Of a stretch of 64,000 bases of DNA, positions 54,492 to 64,000 are shown piece by piece (within the stretch, counting starts at the first letter, position 1; each line of letters begins with the position of its first letter). The stretch spans positions 496,001 through 560,000 of the forward strand of contig NZ_VLLR01000001.1 in the NCBI RefSeq assembly GCF_007570935.1, read 5' to 3'. The stretch is from Lactobacillus sp. LL6 (GTDB lineage: Bacteria; Bacillota; Bacilli; Lactobacillales; Lactobacillaceae). The position numbers and the translations under genes were made by a program. The notes under the pieces are model-generated. The model did not search any database, was not told the origin of the DNA, and was given only the letters and a program-made list of their open reading frames with translations.

Positions 54492-56375
54492 GTGGATGTT
54501 AATAAACGTCTCGATTCATTTTTATTAGGTAATGAATTACATGCTCAAGATGTATTAGGATGTCATTTTTATGATAATAAATATTTTTTTAGAGTATGGG
54601 CTCCTAAGGCGCAGCAAGTTTGGCTTGTTGGAGATTTTAATAATTGGGACAAGTCTCTAAAAATGACAAACGAAAATGGCATTTGGAGCATTTCAACTGA
54701 ATTACCTCAAAAAGGTCAATTATATAAATATTTAATAAAGCAGGCAAATGGGCGAGAAGTAATGAAAATGGATCCCTTTGCTATTGAGCTTGAGCCGCGT
54801 CCAGGAAATGCAGCAGTTGTAGTTGATTTGCCTAATAAAACTTGGCACGATGAGCATTGGAATAATCAAAATAAACGCGAAAATCATTTTACGAAGCCTA
54901 TTAATATCTATGAAGTACATGAAAGTTCTTGGAAAAGACATTCTGACGGATCCTTGTATACTTTAAAAGAATTGCAACAAGAATTAATACCTTATGTAAA
55001 AAAGCAGGGATTTAATTATATTGAGTTTTTACCACTAACAGCTCATCCTTTAGATGCTTCTTGGGGTTACCAATCAATTGGATATTTTGCTTTGGAAAGA
55101 ACTTATGGGACTCCAGAGGATTTGCAGAATTTTGTAGAAGCTTGTCATCAAGAAAATATAGGAGTATTCACAGATTGGGTTCCCGGTCATTTTTGTAAAA
55201 ATGATGATGCGCTAGCTTATTATGATGGGAGTGCTTGTTTTGAATTTGCTGAAGGATGGCGTGCAGACAATAAAGGTTGGGGGGCATTAAACTTTGACCT
55301 AGGTAAGCCTGAAGTACAATCTTTTTTACTCTCTAGTGCTCTTTTTTGGTTAGAATTTTATCATTTAGACGGTTTAAGAGTTGATGCGGTATCTAATATG
55401 CTTTATCGTGACTATGATAGAGGGCCCGGTCAATGGAAACCTGATAAATTTGGCGGAAATCGTAGTTTAGAAGGAATTGACTTTTTACAAAAACTAAATC
55501 GCACTGTTAAGGGACTTCATCCAGAGAGTTTAATGATGGCAGAAGAAAGTTCAGCACAAGTTAAGATTACTGGTCGAATTGAAGATGGTGGATTAGGTTT
55601 TGATTTCAAATGGAACATGGGGTGGATGAATGATATTCTTCGCTTTTATGAAATGGATCCATTATTTAGAAAGTATAATTTCAATTTAGCTACATTTTCT
55701 TTTATGTACCGAATGAGTGAAAATTTTATTTTACCTTTGTCTCATGATGAGGTTGTTCATGGTAAACGTAGTTTAATGAATAAAATGTTTGGTAATCGTG
55801 AAATGCAATTTGCGCAATTGCGAAATTTATATACTTTAATGATTACATATCCTGGTAAAAAACTTTTATTTATGGGCAGCGAGTATGGTCAATATTTGGA
55901 ATGGCGATATAACGAAGGCCTAGAATGGTCTGAATTAAAAGATCCCTTAAATAGAAAAATGTTGTTATTTGACCGGCGATTAAATGATTTTTATTTAAAA
56001 GAGCCAGCTTTATGGCAACTAGAACAAAAAGAAGATTCCGTAAAAATTATTGATGCGGATAATAAGGATGAATCAGTCTTAACCTTTATTAGACAAGGAA
56101 AAAATCGACATGATTTTTTAATTATAATTTTAAACTTTACTCCTGTTGAACGAAAAGATTTTACTGTAGGAGTTCCTTACGGTGGACAATATCATGAAGT
56201 TTTAAATAGTGAAAAAACAGAGTTTGGTGGAAAGTGGCATAAACGTTCACAAAAAGTTAATAGTAAACATGAATCATTTAAAGATTTTGAATATCAAATT
56301 CATATAGATCTTCCGAGCTTCGGGGCAATGATTTTAAAACCTGAAAATATTCAAATAAAGCAAAATAAAAAGTAG
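54492..56375 (+). CDS. glgB: 1,4-alpha-glucan branching enzyme
   Basis: It makes alpha-1,6 branches in glycogen. The 627-residue protein has an N-terminal CBM48-type domain (FRVWAPKAQQVWLVGDFNNW), then a GH13 barrel with DWVPGHF, the nucleophile aspartate in GLRVDAVSNM, the acid/base glutamate in MAEESSA and LSHDEVVHGK. I use the GTG at 54492, nine bases after GGGTGA. It opens the operon glgB-C-D-A-P, which builds and breaks down glycogen. Confidence 0.95.
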   Translation: MDVNKRLDSFLLGNELHAQDVLGCHFYDNKYFFRVWAPKAQQVWLVGDFNNWDKSLKMTNENGIWSISTELPQKGQLYKYLIKQANGREVMKMDPFAIELEPRPGNAAVVVDLPNKTWHDEHWNNQNKRENHFTKPINIYEVHESSWKRHSDGSLYTLKELQQELIPYVKKQGFNYIEFLPLTAHPLDASWGYQSIGYFALERTYGTPEDLQNFVEACHQENIGVFTDWVPGHFCKNDDALAYYDGSACFEFAEGWRADNKGWGALNFDLGKPEVQSFLLSSALFWLEFYHLDGLRVDAVSNMLYRDYDRGPGQWKPDKFGGNRSLEGIDFLQKLNRTVKGLHPESLMMAEESSAQVKITGRIEDGGLGFDFKWNMGWMNDILRFYEMDPLFRKYNFNLATFSFMYRMSENFILPLSHDEVVHGKRSLMNKMFGNREMQFAQLRNLYTLMITYPGKKLLFMGSEYGQYLEWRYNEGLEWSELKDPLNRKMLLFDRRLNDFYLKEPALWQLEQKEDSVKIIDADNKDESVLTFIRQGKNRHDFLIIILNFTPVERKDFTVGVPYGGQYHEVLNSEKTEFGGKWHKRSQKVNSKHESFKDFEYQIHIDLPSFGAMILKPENIQIKQNKK

Positions 56376-56384
56376 GAGAACAAG

Positions 56385-57530
56385 ATGAATGTAAAAATGC
56401 TGGGATTAATTTTAGCTGGTGGAAAAGGAACTAGATTAGGAAAGCTTACTAGTGATCAAGCCAAGCCAGCTGTACCTTTTGGTGGTAGATATCGTATTAT
56501 TGATTTTACTTTAAGTAATTGTGCTAATTCTGGTGTACGTAATATAGGAATTATTACTCAATATCAGCCTCTTTTACTTAATAAACATATTGGTAATGGT
56601 GCTAGCTGGGGACTAGATGGTTTAGATGCAAGTGCTACTATCTTGCAGCCATATACTGATAATGCTGGAAGCAAGTGGTTCAAAGGAACTGCACATGCCA
56701 TTTATCAAAATATTGATTACATTGATAGTCAAAATCCTGAGTATGTTTTGATTTTATCAGGAGACCACATCTATAAGATGGATTATGAAGCAATGCTTGA
56801 AGAACATCGTAAAAATAAGGCTTCTTTGACAGTCGCAGTAATTGATGTTCCTTGGAAAGAAGCACTTCGTTTTGGCATTATGAATACTGATGTCAGTGGT
56901 AGAATCATCCAATTTGAAGAAAAACCAAAAAAGCCAAAAAGTAATCACGCATCAATGGGGATCTATATTTTTAACTGGAAACGTCTTCGAGAAGTATTAA
57001 CAACTGCATTTAGTACAAATGATGATATGATCGATTTTGGTAAGGATGTAATTCCTTATTATCTTAAAAGTGATGAGCGTGTATTTTCATATCAATTCTC
57101 AGGTTATTGGAAAGATGTAGGAACTATTGATTCTCTTTGGGCTGCTAATATGGAATTTTTAGATGGTAGTGATGGTTTGAATTTATATGATAGATCTTGG
57201 CGCATCTATACTAAAAACCCAATTGCACCTCCTCAAGTGATTACTGACCATGCTTCAATTAGTAATTCAATGATAGTTGATGGCTGTTATGTTGATGGGA
57301 ATATTAAACATTCAATTTTGTCAACTAATGTTGATGTTCAACAAGGTTCAGAGATTGTTGACTCTGTTATTATGCCTGGAGTAAAAATTGGCAAAAATGT
57401 CAAAATTAAACATGCAATTATCGGTGAAAATGCCAAAATTGGTGATGGGGCAGTAGTTGAAGGCAATGATGAAGAAATTGAAGTAGTAGGAAATTCAGAA
57501 AGAATTGGGGTTTTACCAAATGAAAACTAA
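56385..57530 (+). CDS. glgC: Glucose-1-phosphate adenylyltransferase, catalytic subunit
   Basis: It makes ADP-glucose from ATP and glucose-1-phosphate. The 381-residue protein has the nucleotidyltransferase signature [18 protein letters not shown] near residues 12-29, the [12 protein letters not shown] motif, FEEKPKKP and a C-terminal left-handed beta-helix ([14 protein letters not shown]). Its 3' end overlaps glgD by 11 bases; the two subunits probably form the heteromeric enzyme known from Bacillus-type bacteria. Confidence 0.95.
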   Translation: MNVKMLGLILAGGKGTRLGKLTSDQAKPAVPFGGRYRIIDFTLSNCANSGVRNIGIITQYQPLLLNKHIGNGASWGLDGLDASATILQPYTDNAGSKWFKGTAHAIYQNIDYIDSQNPEYVLILSGDHIYKMDYEAMLEEHRKNKASLTVAVIDVPWKEALRFGIMNTDVSGRIIQFEEKPKKPKSNHASMGIYIFNWKRLREVLTTAFSTNDDMIDFGKDVIPYYLKSDERVFSYQFSGYWKDVGTIDSLWAANMEFLDGSDGLNLYDRSWRIYTKNPIAPPQVITDHASISNSMIVDGCYVDGNIKHSILSTNVDVQQGSEIVDSVIMPGVKIGKNVKIKHAIIGENAKIGDGAVVEGNDEEIEVVGNSERIGVLPNEN

Positions 57531-58662
57531 TAAGATGGCTGCTATTTTTAGCAATCAACATGAATACACTGAGTTGCGTCCGTTAACTGATGAAAGATCC
57601 TTATCTACTTTATATTTTGCAGGAAAATATCGCATAATGGATTTTTCATTGTCAAGTATTGTAAATGCTGGAATTAATAATGTCTATACTTTAATCAATG
57701 AAGAAAAAGTTCGCTCTTACCTTGATCATTTAGGTGGAGGAAAAGAATGGGGTCTTGATACTATTGGTTCTTATAAGTATTTAGACTTTTATCAAAAAAT
57801 TATGCAAGCTCAAGCAGCTGGTGAAGGATATTTTAATGATGTAATTAATTTTCTAGAAACATCAAACTATCCGTATACTGTATTTATTGAAAATAAAATG
57901 GTAGCCAATTTAGATTTACAGTCGGTTCTGCATTTCCATCAAGAAAATAATAATAAAATCACTGCAGTCTTTAAAAAAGTAGGTACGGATAATGTAGCTG
58001 CAGATGATAGAATGTTTATTTTAGATGATAAAAATACCATAGTGTCCTGCCAGCAAATTATTGATGCTCAAAAGCAAAATTCCTATAATTTAAGCCTTAA
58101 TATTTATATAGCAAATACCAGCTGGCTGATTTCAGAATTAAAACGTGCTCAAAGAAGTGATGCTTCTATTAATATTGGTAAGAGATTAGCGAATTTAGCA
58201 GCTAAATACCGGACTAGCGCTTATGAATATACAGGATATTTACATAATATTCATGACATTCCAAGTTACTACAAGGCTAACATGGATATGATTGATAAAA
58301 ATAAGCGCGATCTTTTGCTTTATGGTAATCAAAAAATAATTACTCGTATTCGTAATGAGGTTGGAACATATTTTTCAAATGATTCTAAAGTTAGAGATTC
58401 AATGCTAGCTACTGGATGTAAAATAAAAGGTGAAGTTGATAGCAGTATTATTTCTAGAAGAGTAGATATTGATCATGACAGTAAAGTTTATAAGTCAGTT
58501 ATTATGGCTAACTGTAATTTAGGTAAAAATAGTCATATAGAATATGCAATTTTAGATAAGAATGTTGTTGTTGACGAAAATGTGACGATTAAAGGTACAC
58601 CTGAAAGACCAATTGTGGTTAAAAAAGGTGCAGTTGTAAGTAAAGATTTGATTAATGAATAA
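57520..58662 (+). CDS. glgD: Glucose-1-phosphate adenylyltransferase, GlgD subunit
   Basis: A GlgC paralogue of 380 residues. The opening [11 protein letters not shown] replaces the glycine-rich ATP loop of GlgC, so it is not expected to be fully catalytic; GlgD subunits activate GlgC in Gram-positives. The beta-helix end is retained ([17 protein letters not shown]). I start at ATG 57520, inside the last codons of glgC; the frame is open upstream only within glgC. Confidence 0.92.
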   Translation: MKTNKMAAIFSNQHEYTELRPLTDERSLSTLYFAGKYRIMDFSLSSIVNAGINNVYTLINEEKVRSYLDHLGGGKEWGLDTIGSYKYLDFYQKIMQAQAAGEGYFNDVINFLETSNYPYTVFIENKMVANLDLQSVLHFHQENNNKITAVFKKVGTDNVAADDRMFILDDKNTIVSCQQIIDAQKQNSYNLSLNIYIANTSWLISELKRAQRSDASINIGKRLANLAAKYRTSAYEYTGYLHNIHDIPSYYKANMDMIDKNKRDLLLYGNQKIITRIRNEVGTYFSNDSKVRDSMLATGCKIKGEVDSSIISRRVDIDHDSKVYKSVIMANCNLGKNSHIEYAILDKNVVVDENVTIKGTPERPIVVKKGAVVSKDLINE

Positions 58663-58671
58663 GGAGTTATC

Positions 58672-60102
58672 TTGCGAGTTCTATTTACAGGCGCAGAATG
58701 TGCACCATTTTTCAAAACAGGCGGCTTAGGAGATGTATTGGGTTCTTTACCTAATCAATTAGCAAAAAGCGGAGTAGATGTTGGGGTGGCATTACCGCTA
58801 TATCAAGATTTGCCTCAAAAATTTCGCGATAAGTTGCAATATCAGGGTAACTTTATTGTTCCAGTTGGCTGGAGAAATCAATATTGCGGAATTTTCACTT
58901 TAAGAAGAAAAGGTGTAACCTATTTCTTTATTGATAATGAATATTATTTTAAGCGTCCGGGCGTATATGGATATTACGATGATGGTGAACGGTTTGCTTA
59001 CTTTCAACAAGCAGTCATTATGATGATGGAGCGTTTTAACTTTATTCCGAATATATTACATTGTAATGATTATCATACAGCTTTTATTCCATTCTTATTA
59101 AGAGAAAAGTGGGGATTTGTTCAAGCTTATCAAAATATCAAAACAGTTCTAACAATCCATAATTTGGAATTTCAAGGAAAATATAATGCGAAAACTTTGC
59201 CAGACTTCTTTAGTTTGGGCTATGATTGGTTTGATAGCGGTATCGTGAGAATGGATAATGATGTCAATTGGATGAAGACTGGTATTTTGTATGCAGATCG
59301 AGTAACCACAGTTAGTCCATCATATGCTCGAGAAATTCAAACTCCTGAATATGGTCAAGGACTTGATGGGATACTTAGAATGTGCTCCCATAAATTAACA
59401 GGAATTTTGAATGGAATTGATTTTGATAAGTACAATCCAGAAACTGATCCAGACATTCATACACACTATAATGTAAAACGCTTACGTAGAAAAGATAAAG
59501 ACAAACGTGCTTTGCAAAAAGAAGTAGGATTGCCAGTGAAGTCTGATGTGCCGCTAATTGGGATGGTTTCAAGACTAACTGCACAAAAGGGATGCCAGCT
59601 TTTAGTTGATGAATTAGATAATATCTTACAATTTAATGTTCAAGTTGTAATTTTGGGTAATGGCGATCCTTATTATGAACAACGCTTAAGTGAAATTGCA
59701 AATCGTCATAGTGACAAAATGAAGCTAATTTTAGCTTTTGATGTAAAACTTGCTCAGCGAATCTATGCTGGTGTTGATAGCTTTTTAATGCCATCTGCAT
59801 TTGAGCCTTGTGGATTATCTCAACTTATTTCGTTAAGATACGGTGTTTTGCCAATTGTTCACCAAATTGGTGGCTTGGCTGATACTGTATGGGTTTATGA
59901 TAAGACAAAAAACGAAGGAGATGGCTTTGGCTTTAAAGAGTTTAATGGTTATCAAATGGTACAGGCTATTAAGAAGATGTTAGTCATGTATCAACAAAAA
60001 AATAATTGGCAAAAAATGCAACGCACAGCCATGAATTCTGATTTTTCTTGGAAAAATTCAGCCGATAAATATAAATGGATGTACGGCGAGTTAATAGGTT
60101 AA
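58672..60102 (+). CDS. glgA: Glycogen synthase (ADP-glucose type, GT5)
   Basis: It adds glucose from ADP-glucose to the growing glucan. The 476-residue GT5 protein has the ADP-glucose-binding K15-T-G-G-L motif (FFKTGGLGDVLG) and the C-terminal SAFEPCGLSQLISLRYG segment. The start is TTG 58672, eight bases after the glgD stop, with AAGGAG upstream; MRVLFTGAECAPF matches relatives. Confidence 0.95.
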   Translation: MRVLFTGAECAPFFKTGGLGDVLGSLPNQLAKSGVDVGVALPLYQDLPQKFRDKLQYQGNFIVPVGWRNQYCGIFTLRRKGVTYFFIDNEYYFKRPGVYGYYDDGERFAYFQQAVIMMMERFNFIPNILHCNDYHTAFIPFLLREKWGFVQAYQNIKTVLTIHNLEFQGKYNAKTLPDFFSLGYDWFDSGIVRMDNDVNWMKTGILYADRVTTVSPSYAREIQTPEYGQGLDGILRMCSHKLTGILNGIDFDKYNPETDPDIHTHYNVKRLRRKDKDKRALQKEVGLPVKSDVPLIGMVSRLTAQKGCQLLVDELDNILQFNVQVVILGNGDPYYEQRLSEIANRHSDKMKLILAFDVKLAQRIYAGVDSFLMPSAFEPCGLSQLISLRYGVLPIVHQIGGLADTVWVYDKTKNEGDGFGFKEFNGYQMVQAIKKMLVMYQQKNNWQKMQRTAMNSDFSWKNSADKYKWMYGELIG

Positions 60103-60113
60103 AAGATGATCAA

Positions 60114-62522
60114 ATGCAAATAACAAAAGAAGAATTTAAAAATCGTTTAGAAAAAGAATTAGACGATCACTTTGAAGAAGATATTTCAGAAGCTAGTAAT
60201 CATGATCTTTATGTTGCAATTAGTTCAATTGTTAGAGATGGATTTGCTCCTGAATGGCGCCAAACTAGAATTTTGGAAAAGCAAGAAAAGCAAAAACAAG
60301 TTTATTACTTTTCAATTGAATTTTTGCCTGGAACTTTACTTAAGAAAAACTTGCTTAATTTAGGTTGGCTAAAAACAGTACGTGAAGCTCTAGATGATAT
60401 GAATTTAAGCCTTGATAAGATTGCGGAATCTGAACCTGATATGGCCTTAGGTAATGGCGGCCTTGGTAGATTAGCTGCGGCTTTTATGGATTCATTAGCT
60501 TCTACTGGATATACCGGCAATGGTAATGGAATCAGATATAAGTATGGTTTGTTTAAGCAAAAGTTTGTAAATGGTTATCAAAAAGAACTTCCAAATGATT
60601 GGCTTAAAAAAGAAGACAGTTGGGAAGTTAGAAGAGAGAGTAAGTCAGTTCTAGTTAGATTTGGCGGAAAAGTTAACATGATTGATGATGATGGATGGCT
60701 TGTTCCTCAATATGAAGGAGAACGGGTTGTCAGAGCTGTTCCTTATGATGTAGCTGTAGTCGGCTATCAAGATGGAATAACCAATACTTTACGATTGTGG
60801 GATGCAGAAATTCCGTCAGAAAATGAACTTGATTATCCAACGATTGCTGATAGAAGAAAAGTCGAAGATATAACTTCAATTCTTTATCCAGATGATTCTA
60901 ATTATGAGGGAAGATTGCTTCGACTTAAGCAAGAATATTTCTTCGTTTCTGCCGGGATTCAAAGTATTTTGAATTATTATACTCAGGATCTAAAGCAACA
61001 AAATTTTGAAAAGTTACCAGATTATGTAGCTATTCATATTAATGATACTCATCCTGCAATGGCAATTGCGGAAATGATGCGTCTGTTAGTTGATAAATAT
61101 CGAATTGATTGGGATGTAGCTTGGCAAATTACGCAAAAAACAATGAGCTATACCAATCATACAATTATGGCAGAAGCAATGGAAAAATGGGATGTCAATA
61201 TGATGTCTGAACTTCTTCCTAGAATTATGCAGATTATTACAGAAATTGATAGACGTTTTTGTGAAAGTTTAAAAGGAAAAGTTAATGATGATGTAATTGA
61301 TAGAACTAAGATTATTAAAAATAATCAAGTTCAAATGGCTCATTTAGCAATTATTGGTTCTCATTCAATTAATGGTGTAGCCGCATTGCATACTCAATTA
61401 TTGGAAACAGAAGTTTTAAAAGACTTCTATAACTTATATCCTAACCGCTTTAATAATAAAACGAATGGAATAACTTTGCGTAGATGGCTTCAATTGGCAA
61501 ATCCTGACTTATCTGGTTTATTAGATAAAACAATTGGAAAAGGTTGGCGTAAAGATAGTTCAGAGTTATTAAAGTTTGAAAAATATCATGATGATGACCA
61601 TGTTTTAAAGGAATTAGGAGATATTAAGCTTAAAAATAAGGTTAAACTTGCTGGTTTTATTAAAGAAAAAACGGGTATTACAGTTGATCCTAAAGCTATT
61701 TTTGATGTGCAAATTAAACGTCTCCATGCTTATAAACGCCAAACTTTAAAACTATTACATATTATTAGAATGTATCTTGACTTAAAACAAGGAATTGATC
61801 ATCCAAAACGTGTAGTAATTTTTGCTGCAAAAGCTGCTCCAAGTTATGTGTTTGCTAAACAAATTATTAAGGTCATTAATGAAACTGCCAAGATGATTAA
61901 TAATGATCCTGATATTCATGGCAAATTGAAAGTTGTTTTTCTTGAAAACTATAATGTATCTTTGGCTGAAAAAATTATTCCAGCAGCAGATGTAAGTGAG
62001 CAAATTTCTACTACTACTAAAGAAGCCAGCGGAACCAGTAATATGAAATTAATGGCAAATGGGGCTTTAACAGTTGCTACAATGGATGGTGCAAATATTG
62101 AAATTAAAGATGCGGTTGGTGAGGATAACATTTTTAGTTTTGGTTTGACTAAAGATGAAGTTTACAAATATTACACAACTCATTCTTATCATCCAAGACA
62201 AATGTATGAAGCCGATAGTGTAATGAAACAAACTGTAGATGCTTTAATTGATGGTACTATTCCAAATTGTTCAAGTGAAGCTCAAGCTTTGTTTAATAAC
62301 TTCCTTGGTGATAATGAAGTATTTATGGTTTTGGCTGACTTTGAAGCATATATCAAAATTCAAGAAGCAGTTGAAAAACTCTGGCAACATAAAAAGACTT
62401 GGAATCAGAAGTGTTTGGTTAATATTGCTCATTCTGAACGATTCGATGTTGATAAGACTATTGAACGTTATGCTCAAGATATTTGGCATTTAAATAAGCT
62501 AAGAATTGAAAAAAGTAAATAA
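60114..62522 (+). CDS. glgP: Glycogen/maltodextrin phosphorylase
   Basis: It releases glucose-1-phosphate from glycogen ends. The 802-residue protein has the pyridoxal phosphate lysine in EASGTSNMKLMANGALT and typical ALGNGGLGRLAAAFMDS and HINDTHPAMAI segments. I start at ATG 60114, since the longer frame from 60075 would overlap glgA by 28 bases. A breakdown gene in the same operon as the synthesis genes points to cycling storage. Confidence 0.93.
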   Translation: MQITKEEFKNRLEKELDDHFEEDISEASNHDLYVAISSIVRDGFAPEWRQTRILEKQEKQKQVYYFSIEFLPGTLLKKNLLNLGWLKTVREALDDMNLSLDKIAESEPDMALGNGGLGRLAAAFMDSLASTGYTGNGNGIRYKYGLFKQKFVNGYQKELPNDWLKKEDSWEVRRESKSVLVRFGGKVNMIDDDGWLVPQYEGERVVRAVPYDVAVVGYQDGITNTLRLWDAEIPSENELDYPTIADRRKVEDITSILYPDDSNYEGRLLRLKQEYFFVSAGIQSILNYYTQDLKQQNFEKLPDYVAIHINDTHPAMAIAEMMRLLVDKYRIDWDVAWQITQKTMSYTNHTIMAEAMEKWDVNMMSELLPRIMQIITEIDRRFCESLKGKVNDDVIDRTKIIKNNQVQMAHLAIIGSHSINGVAALHTQLLETEVLKDFYNLYPNRFNNKTNGITLRRWLQLANPDLSGLLDKTIGKGWRKDSSELLKFEKYHDDDHVLKELGDIKLKNKVKLAGFIKEKTGITVDPKAIFDVQIKRLHAYKRQTLKLLHIIRMYLDLKQGIDHPKRVVIFAAKAAPSYVFAKQIIKVINETAKMINNDPDIHGKLKVVFLENYNVSLAEKIIPAADVSEQISTTTKEASGTSNMKLMANGALTVATMDGANIEIKDAVGEDNIFSFGLTKDEVYKYYTTHSYHPRQMYEADSVMKQTVDALIDGTIPNCSSEAQALFNNFLGDNEVFMVLADFEAYIKIQEAVEKLWQHKKTWNQKCLVNIAHSERFDVDKTIERYAQDIWHLNKLRIEKSK

Positions 62523-62524
62523 TC

Positions 62525-64000
62525 ATGCAAGTAAAATATAATTCTTGGTATATTCAATATAAAAAGCCTTTTGGTGCTATCTATGCTGGACAAACTGTTA
62601 GATGGGCAATTGAAGTTAATGAACCAATTCAAGAAGTTATTTTATGGCTAACTAAAAATAGTGAAGATCATGTTCCGTATAAGATGGAGTATGATAGCGA
62701 CTCAAAGAAGTTTGTCGTTCGGGTTACTATTGAAAGTTCAGGTTTGTATCATTATTATTTTGCAATTAAAAGTAATAATCAGGAATATTATCTTGAAAAG
62801 GGACCCTTTGGAGTTGGAAAGCTAACTCAGAGTAATTATAATTTACAAACTTTTCAATTAACTTGTGCTGATTGTAAATTACCAAATGAAGATTGGTATA
62901 AAGCTGGAATAGTTTATCAAATTTTCCCTGATAGATTTTATAATGGTAATCCTCACCATGAAATAACTGGTCGCAAAAAAAATACATTTTTATATGCGAC
63001 TGAAGAAGATACTCCTTACTACATAAAGAAAGCTGATGGTGAAATTGCCAGATGGGATTTCTTTGGTGGAAATTTATTAGGAATTCAGAAGAAAATCCCC
63101 TATTTAAAAGAATTAGGGATTAATACTGTATATTTAAATCCAATATTTTTAGCAAAAAGTAATCATCGTTATGATACAGTCGATTTTACCAAAATTGATA
63201 CACTGCTTGGCACTGAAAATGACTTAAAAAACTTAGTAGAAGCTCTTCATAAAAATGGGATGCACATTATTTTAGATGGTGTATTTAATCATGTTGGTAA
63301 AGACAGTATATACTTCCAAGATGCCATCTCTAGTCCAAGTAGTCCATATTATCCATGGTTTAAATTTAGCCATTATCCTGACCAGTATCAATCATGGTGG
63401 GGAATTAAGACAATGCCTGAAGTTGATAAAGAAAATAAAGACTATCAAAACTTTATCTATGGCGAAAAGGGTATTTTAAGCAAATGGACTAGTTTAGGGA
63501 TAGACGGATGGCGCTTAGATGTAGCTGATGAATTACCGATGGATTTTTTGAAAAATATTCGCCAACGCCTTGCACAAAATAATTGTCATGTATTAATTGG
63601 TGAAGTATGGGAAGATGCTTCTCATAAATTTGTTAATGGACAATATCGCCCATATACAACTGGTTATAACTTAACTGGTGTGATGAATTATCCAGTTCGT
63701 TTATTTATTATTAATTTATTAAATGCTAAAAATTCAAGTAATGAAGAAGATGCGATGAATTCTTTAGCAGCAATAGTTGAGAATTATCCTACTGATTTTT
63801 TACAGAATTGTTTAAATAATATTGGAACTCATGATACCGAAAGAATTAAAACCATTATGAATAATAATGAACAAAAAGTAGCCATAGCTTTTGGTTTATT
63901 ATTTATGCTGATTGGTGTGCCGTGTATTTATTATGGTGATGAAGTTGGGTTGATTGGGGGAAAAGATCCAGATAATCGACGATATTTTCCATGGAATAAT
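62525..64000 (+). CDS. GH13 enzyme, neopullulanase/maltogenic amylase type (5' part)
   Basis: Starting three bases after glgP, 492 codons are present and open to the window edge. An N-terminal domain of about 125 residues (CBM34-like) precedes the GH13 barrel: GIVYQIFPDRF, the nucleophile D332 in GWRLDVADELP, acid/base E360 in IGEVWEDA, and D437 in GTHDTERI. Related operons of the acidophilus group end with an amylopullulanase-like or cyclomaltodextrinase-like gene. It would debranch or shorten maltodextrins. The C-terminal end is missing, so subfamily and localisation (no signal peptide seen) are provisional. Confidence 0.88.
   Translation, partial: MQVKYNSWYIQYKKPFGAIYAGQTVRWAIEVNEPIQEVILWLTKNSEDHVPYKMEYDSDSKKFVVRVTIESSGLYHYYFAIKSNNQEYYLEKGPFGVGKLTQSNYNLQTFQLTCADCKLPNEDWYKAGIVYQIFPDRFYNGNPHHEITGRKKNTFLYATEEDTPYYIKKADGEIARWDFFGGNLLGIQKKIPYLKELGINTVYLNPIFLAKSNHRYDTVDFTKIDTLLGTENDLKNLVEALHKNGMHIILDGVFNHVGKDSIYFQDAISSPSSPYYPWFKFSHYPDQYQSWWGIKTMPEVDKENKDYQNFIYGEKGILSKWTSLGIDGWRLDVADELPMDFLKNIRQRLAQNNCHVLIGEVWEDASHKFVNGQYRPYTTGYNLTGVMNYPVRLFIINLLNAKNSSNEEDAMNSLAAIVENYPTDFLQNCLNNIGTHDTERIKTIMNNNEQKVAIAFGLLFMLIGVPCIYYGDEVGLIGGKDPDNRRYFPWNN

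Noticed and set aside
54343..54528. Leader frame of 61 codons before glgB
   Set aside because: It begins in the trxB terminator, has no SD, and crosses the operator region and the glgB start.
1..64000. rRNA, tRNA, IS elements, prophage, T-box or known riboswitches
   Set aside because: No TPsiC-arm sequence (GGTTCRANYCC), rRNA motif, transposase, integrase or T-box core was found by eye; a tRNAscan and Rfam run would settle it.

Overview
The window is a gene-dense, AT-rich stretch of chromosome from a low-GC Gram-positive bacterium. The proteins, SD-led starts (AGGAGG/GGTGA type), gene orders and glycogen operon point to Lactobacillus, most likely the gasseri/johnsonii group of the acidophilus complex. 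The species is inferred from recalled gene order and protein sequences; no search was run. I see no rRNA, tRNA, CRISPR array, insertion sequence or prophage.

Layout. 1-2.3 kb: end of methionine aminopeptidase, a YihY/BrkB membrane protein with a disturbed 5' end, and galU. 2.4-6.1 kb: upper mevalonate pathway (thiolase, HMG-CoA reductase, HMG-CoA synthase). 6.1-13.9 kb: a small unknown, an anchored alpha/beta hydrolase, a 375-nt gene-poor interval with a perfect cre and a promoter, RlmCD, RecX, two unknowns, a CBS-domain protein, RF3 and a DUF1827 protein. 14-20 kb: ClpE under a CIRCE-like operator, a 60-aa protein, ptsHI, Spx and MecA. 20.2-24.8 kb: CoiA, SpxH-like, CYTH, RelQ, NAD kinase and RluD-like, in nearly the Bacillus mecA-yjbO order. 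24.9-31.3 kb: oleate hydratase, a TVP38 protein, a lactonase, an orphan sorbitol-type PTS IIA lacking its active histidine, an AI-2E family protein, TrmL and a DUF1149 protein. 31.3-40.1 kb: FtsK, two M16 proteins, YmfI, a RodZ-like protein with a long polar tail, PgsA and RecA, the ymf-pgsA-recA locus without cinA. 40.2-54.3 kb: RNase Y, TagO, YigZ, ComFA/ComFC, HPF, SecA, RF2 (programmed frameshift), a small membrane protein, HPr kinase, Lgt, GpsA and TrxB. 54.3-64 kb: a glycogen operon glgB-C-D-A-P and the first 492 codons of a GH13 enzyme, cut by the window edge.

How it fits together. HPr, enzyme I and HPr kinase/phosphorylase, the sugar-sensing half of CcpA control, are all here. A perfect cre lies at 7395-7408, a one-mismatch cre precedes the glycogen operon, and weaker matches lie near ptsH, ohyA and hpf. 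Spx, MecA, ClpE and an SpxH-like protein belong to the Clp/thiol-stress circuit. CoiA, ComFA and ComFC are parts of DNA-uptake machinery.

Most of the window is ordinary core genome. I found no clear new system. The best leads are the unannotated transcription unit at 7394-7754, the layered operator region before glgB, the histidine-less orphan PTS IIA, the frame problem at the start of yihY, and the 109-residue polar tail on RodZ.
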